5,912 nt of DNA from Aquabacterium sp. (GTDB taxonomy: Bacteria; Pseudomonadota; Gammaproteobacteria; Burkholderiales; Burkholderiaceae_C). Positions 5,719 to 5,912 of the stretch are shown here, piece after piece. The stretch covers positions 1 to 5,912 of the forward strand of contig JAURXG010000193.1 of the NCBI GenBank assembly GCA_030654555.1, written 5' to 3'. How positions within the stretch are numbered: the first letter of the stretch is position 1; each line of letters opens with the position of its first letter. A program made the translations under genes and the position numbers. The notes under the pieces are model-generated. The model was not told the DNA's origin and did no database searches. It worked only from the letters and a program-made list of their open reading frames with translations.

Positions 5719-5912
5719 ATGAAACGAAACACGCTGATCACCACCGCGCTGGGCGCCGTCGCCGTCGTGGCACTGCTGGCCTGGGCCTTCGCACCGCGCC
5801 CGCTGGCCGTCGAGGTGGCCACGGTGGCCACCGGCCGCTACGAGCAGGCCATCGTCGAGGACGGCCGCACCCGCGTGCGCGAGCGCTACACCGTGGCCGC
5901 GCCGCTGAACGG
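5719..5912 (+). CDS. HlyD-type periplasmic adaptor (membrane fusion protein), N-terminal part
   Basis: Only 64 complete codons are in the window. The product starts MKRNTL, has one hydrophobic segment (about 6-24) acting as a signal anchor, then a Pro-rich hinge (PRPLAVEV) and the stretch VEDGRTRVRERYTVAAPLN, which resembles the first beta-strand and barrel region of HlyD/RND-type adaptors that form the periplasmic bridge of tripartite exporters. Its place after an ATPase and FtsX-type permease fits an ABC exporter of MacAB or DevBCA style, where an outer-membrane channel is recruited. No Shine-Dalgarno site precedes the ATG; instead a pyrimidine tract CTCCTCC lies there. The hairpin, lipoyl and C-terminal domains are beyond the window. 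Confidence 0.85.
   Translation, partial: MKRNTLITTALGAVAVVALLAWAFAPRPLAVEVATVATGRYEQAIVEDGRTRVRERYTVAAPLN

Noticed and set aside
5264..5722. A 152-codon open frame starting in the permease stop (ATGAG)
   Set aside because: The overlapping start is attractive, but the product is Arg/His/Pro-rich without a domain, while the frame at 5301 encodes an intact hotdog thioesterase over the same DNA.
2631..5831. A 1066-codon open frame on the minus strand
   Set aside because: It lies antisense to the ATPase end, permease, thioesterase and adaptor start. Its product is a His/Gln/Arg-rich string without any recognisable domain, the usual shadow of high-GC genes.

Overview
The window is a very GC-rich bacterial segment with almost every third codon position G or C. 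Gene content and codon use suggest a betaproteobacterium of the order Burkholderiales (Rubrivivax/Leptothrix/Ideonella-like). This is an inference from style, not from a marker gene. No rRNA, tRNA, CRISPR array, transposase or other mobile-element gene is visible.

Left arm (1-1791, minus strand). Two genes read leftward as a probable operon. The upstream gene (1791-964) encodes a 275-residue protein without Cys or Trp. It has a helical, phasin-like front half and a histone H1-like Lys/Ala/Pro tail. The downstream gene (898-1, running off the window) encodes a wax ester synthase/diacylglycerol acyltransferase (WS/DGAT) family protein. It keeps the family's PLW block, but its catalytic HHxxxDG motif reads HLAAVDL. 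Together they suggest a neutral-lipid or polyester storage function, with the tailed protein possibly linking inclusions to DNA.

Centre (1792-1984). A 193-base divergent intergenic region separates the two arms. It contains a perfect 12-bp palindrome and a second short dyad that could be operators. No convincing -35/-10 pair could be assigned.

Right arm (1985-5912, plus strand). This is a compact exporter operon: a MacB/LolD-type ABC ATPase, an 801-residue FtsX/MacB-type permease with two duplicated halves, a PaaI-like hotdog thioesterase, and the start of an HlyD-type membrane fusion protein that leaves the window. Between ATPase and permease lies a 38-codon open frame joined to both neighbours by overlapping stop/start codons (TGATG and ATGA). 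The same DNA forms nested inverted repeats that include the permease Shine-Dalgarno sequence. It is therefore either a small coupled gene, a REP-like structured element, or both.

As a whole, the locus places a lipid-storage pair head-to-head with a tripartite-type ABC exporter operon carrying an acyl-thioesterase. A common theme of acyl-lipid metabolism and export is plausible but inferred only from gene order.
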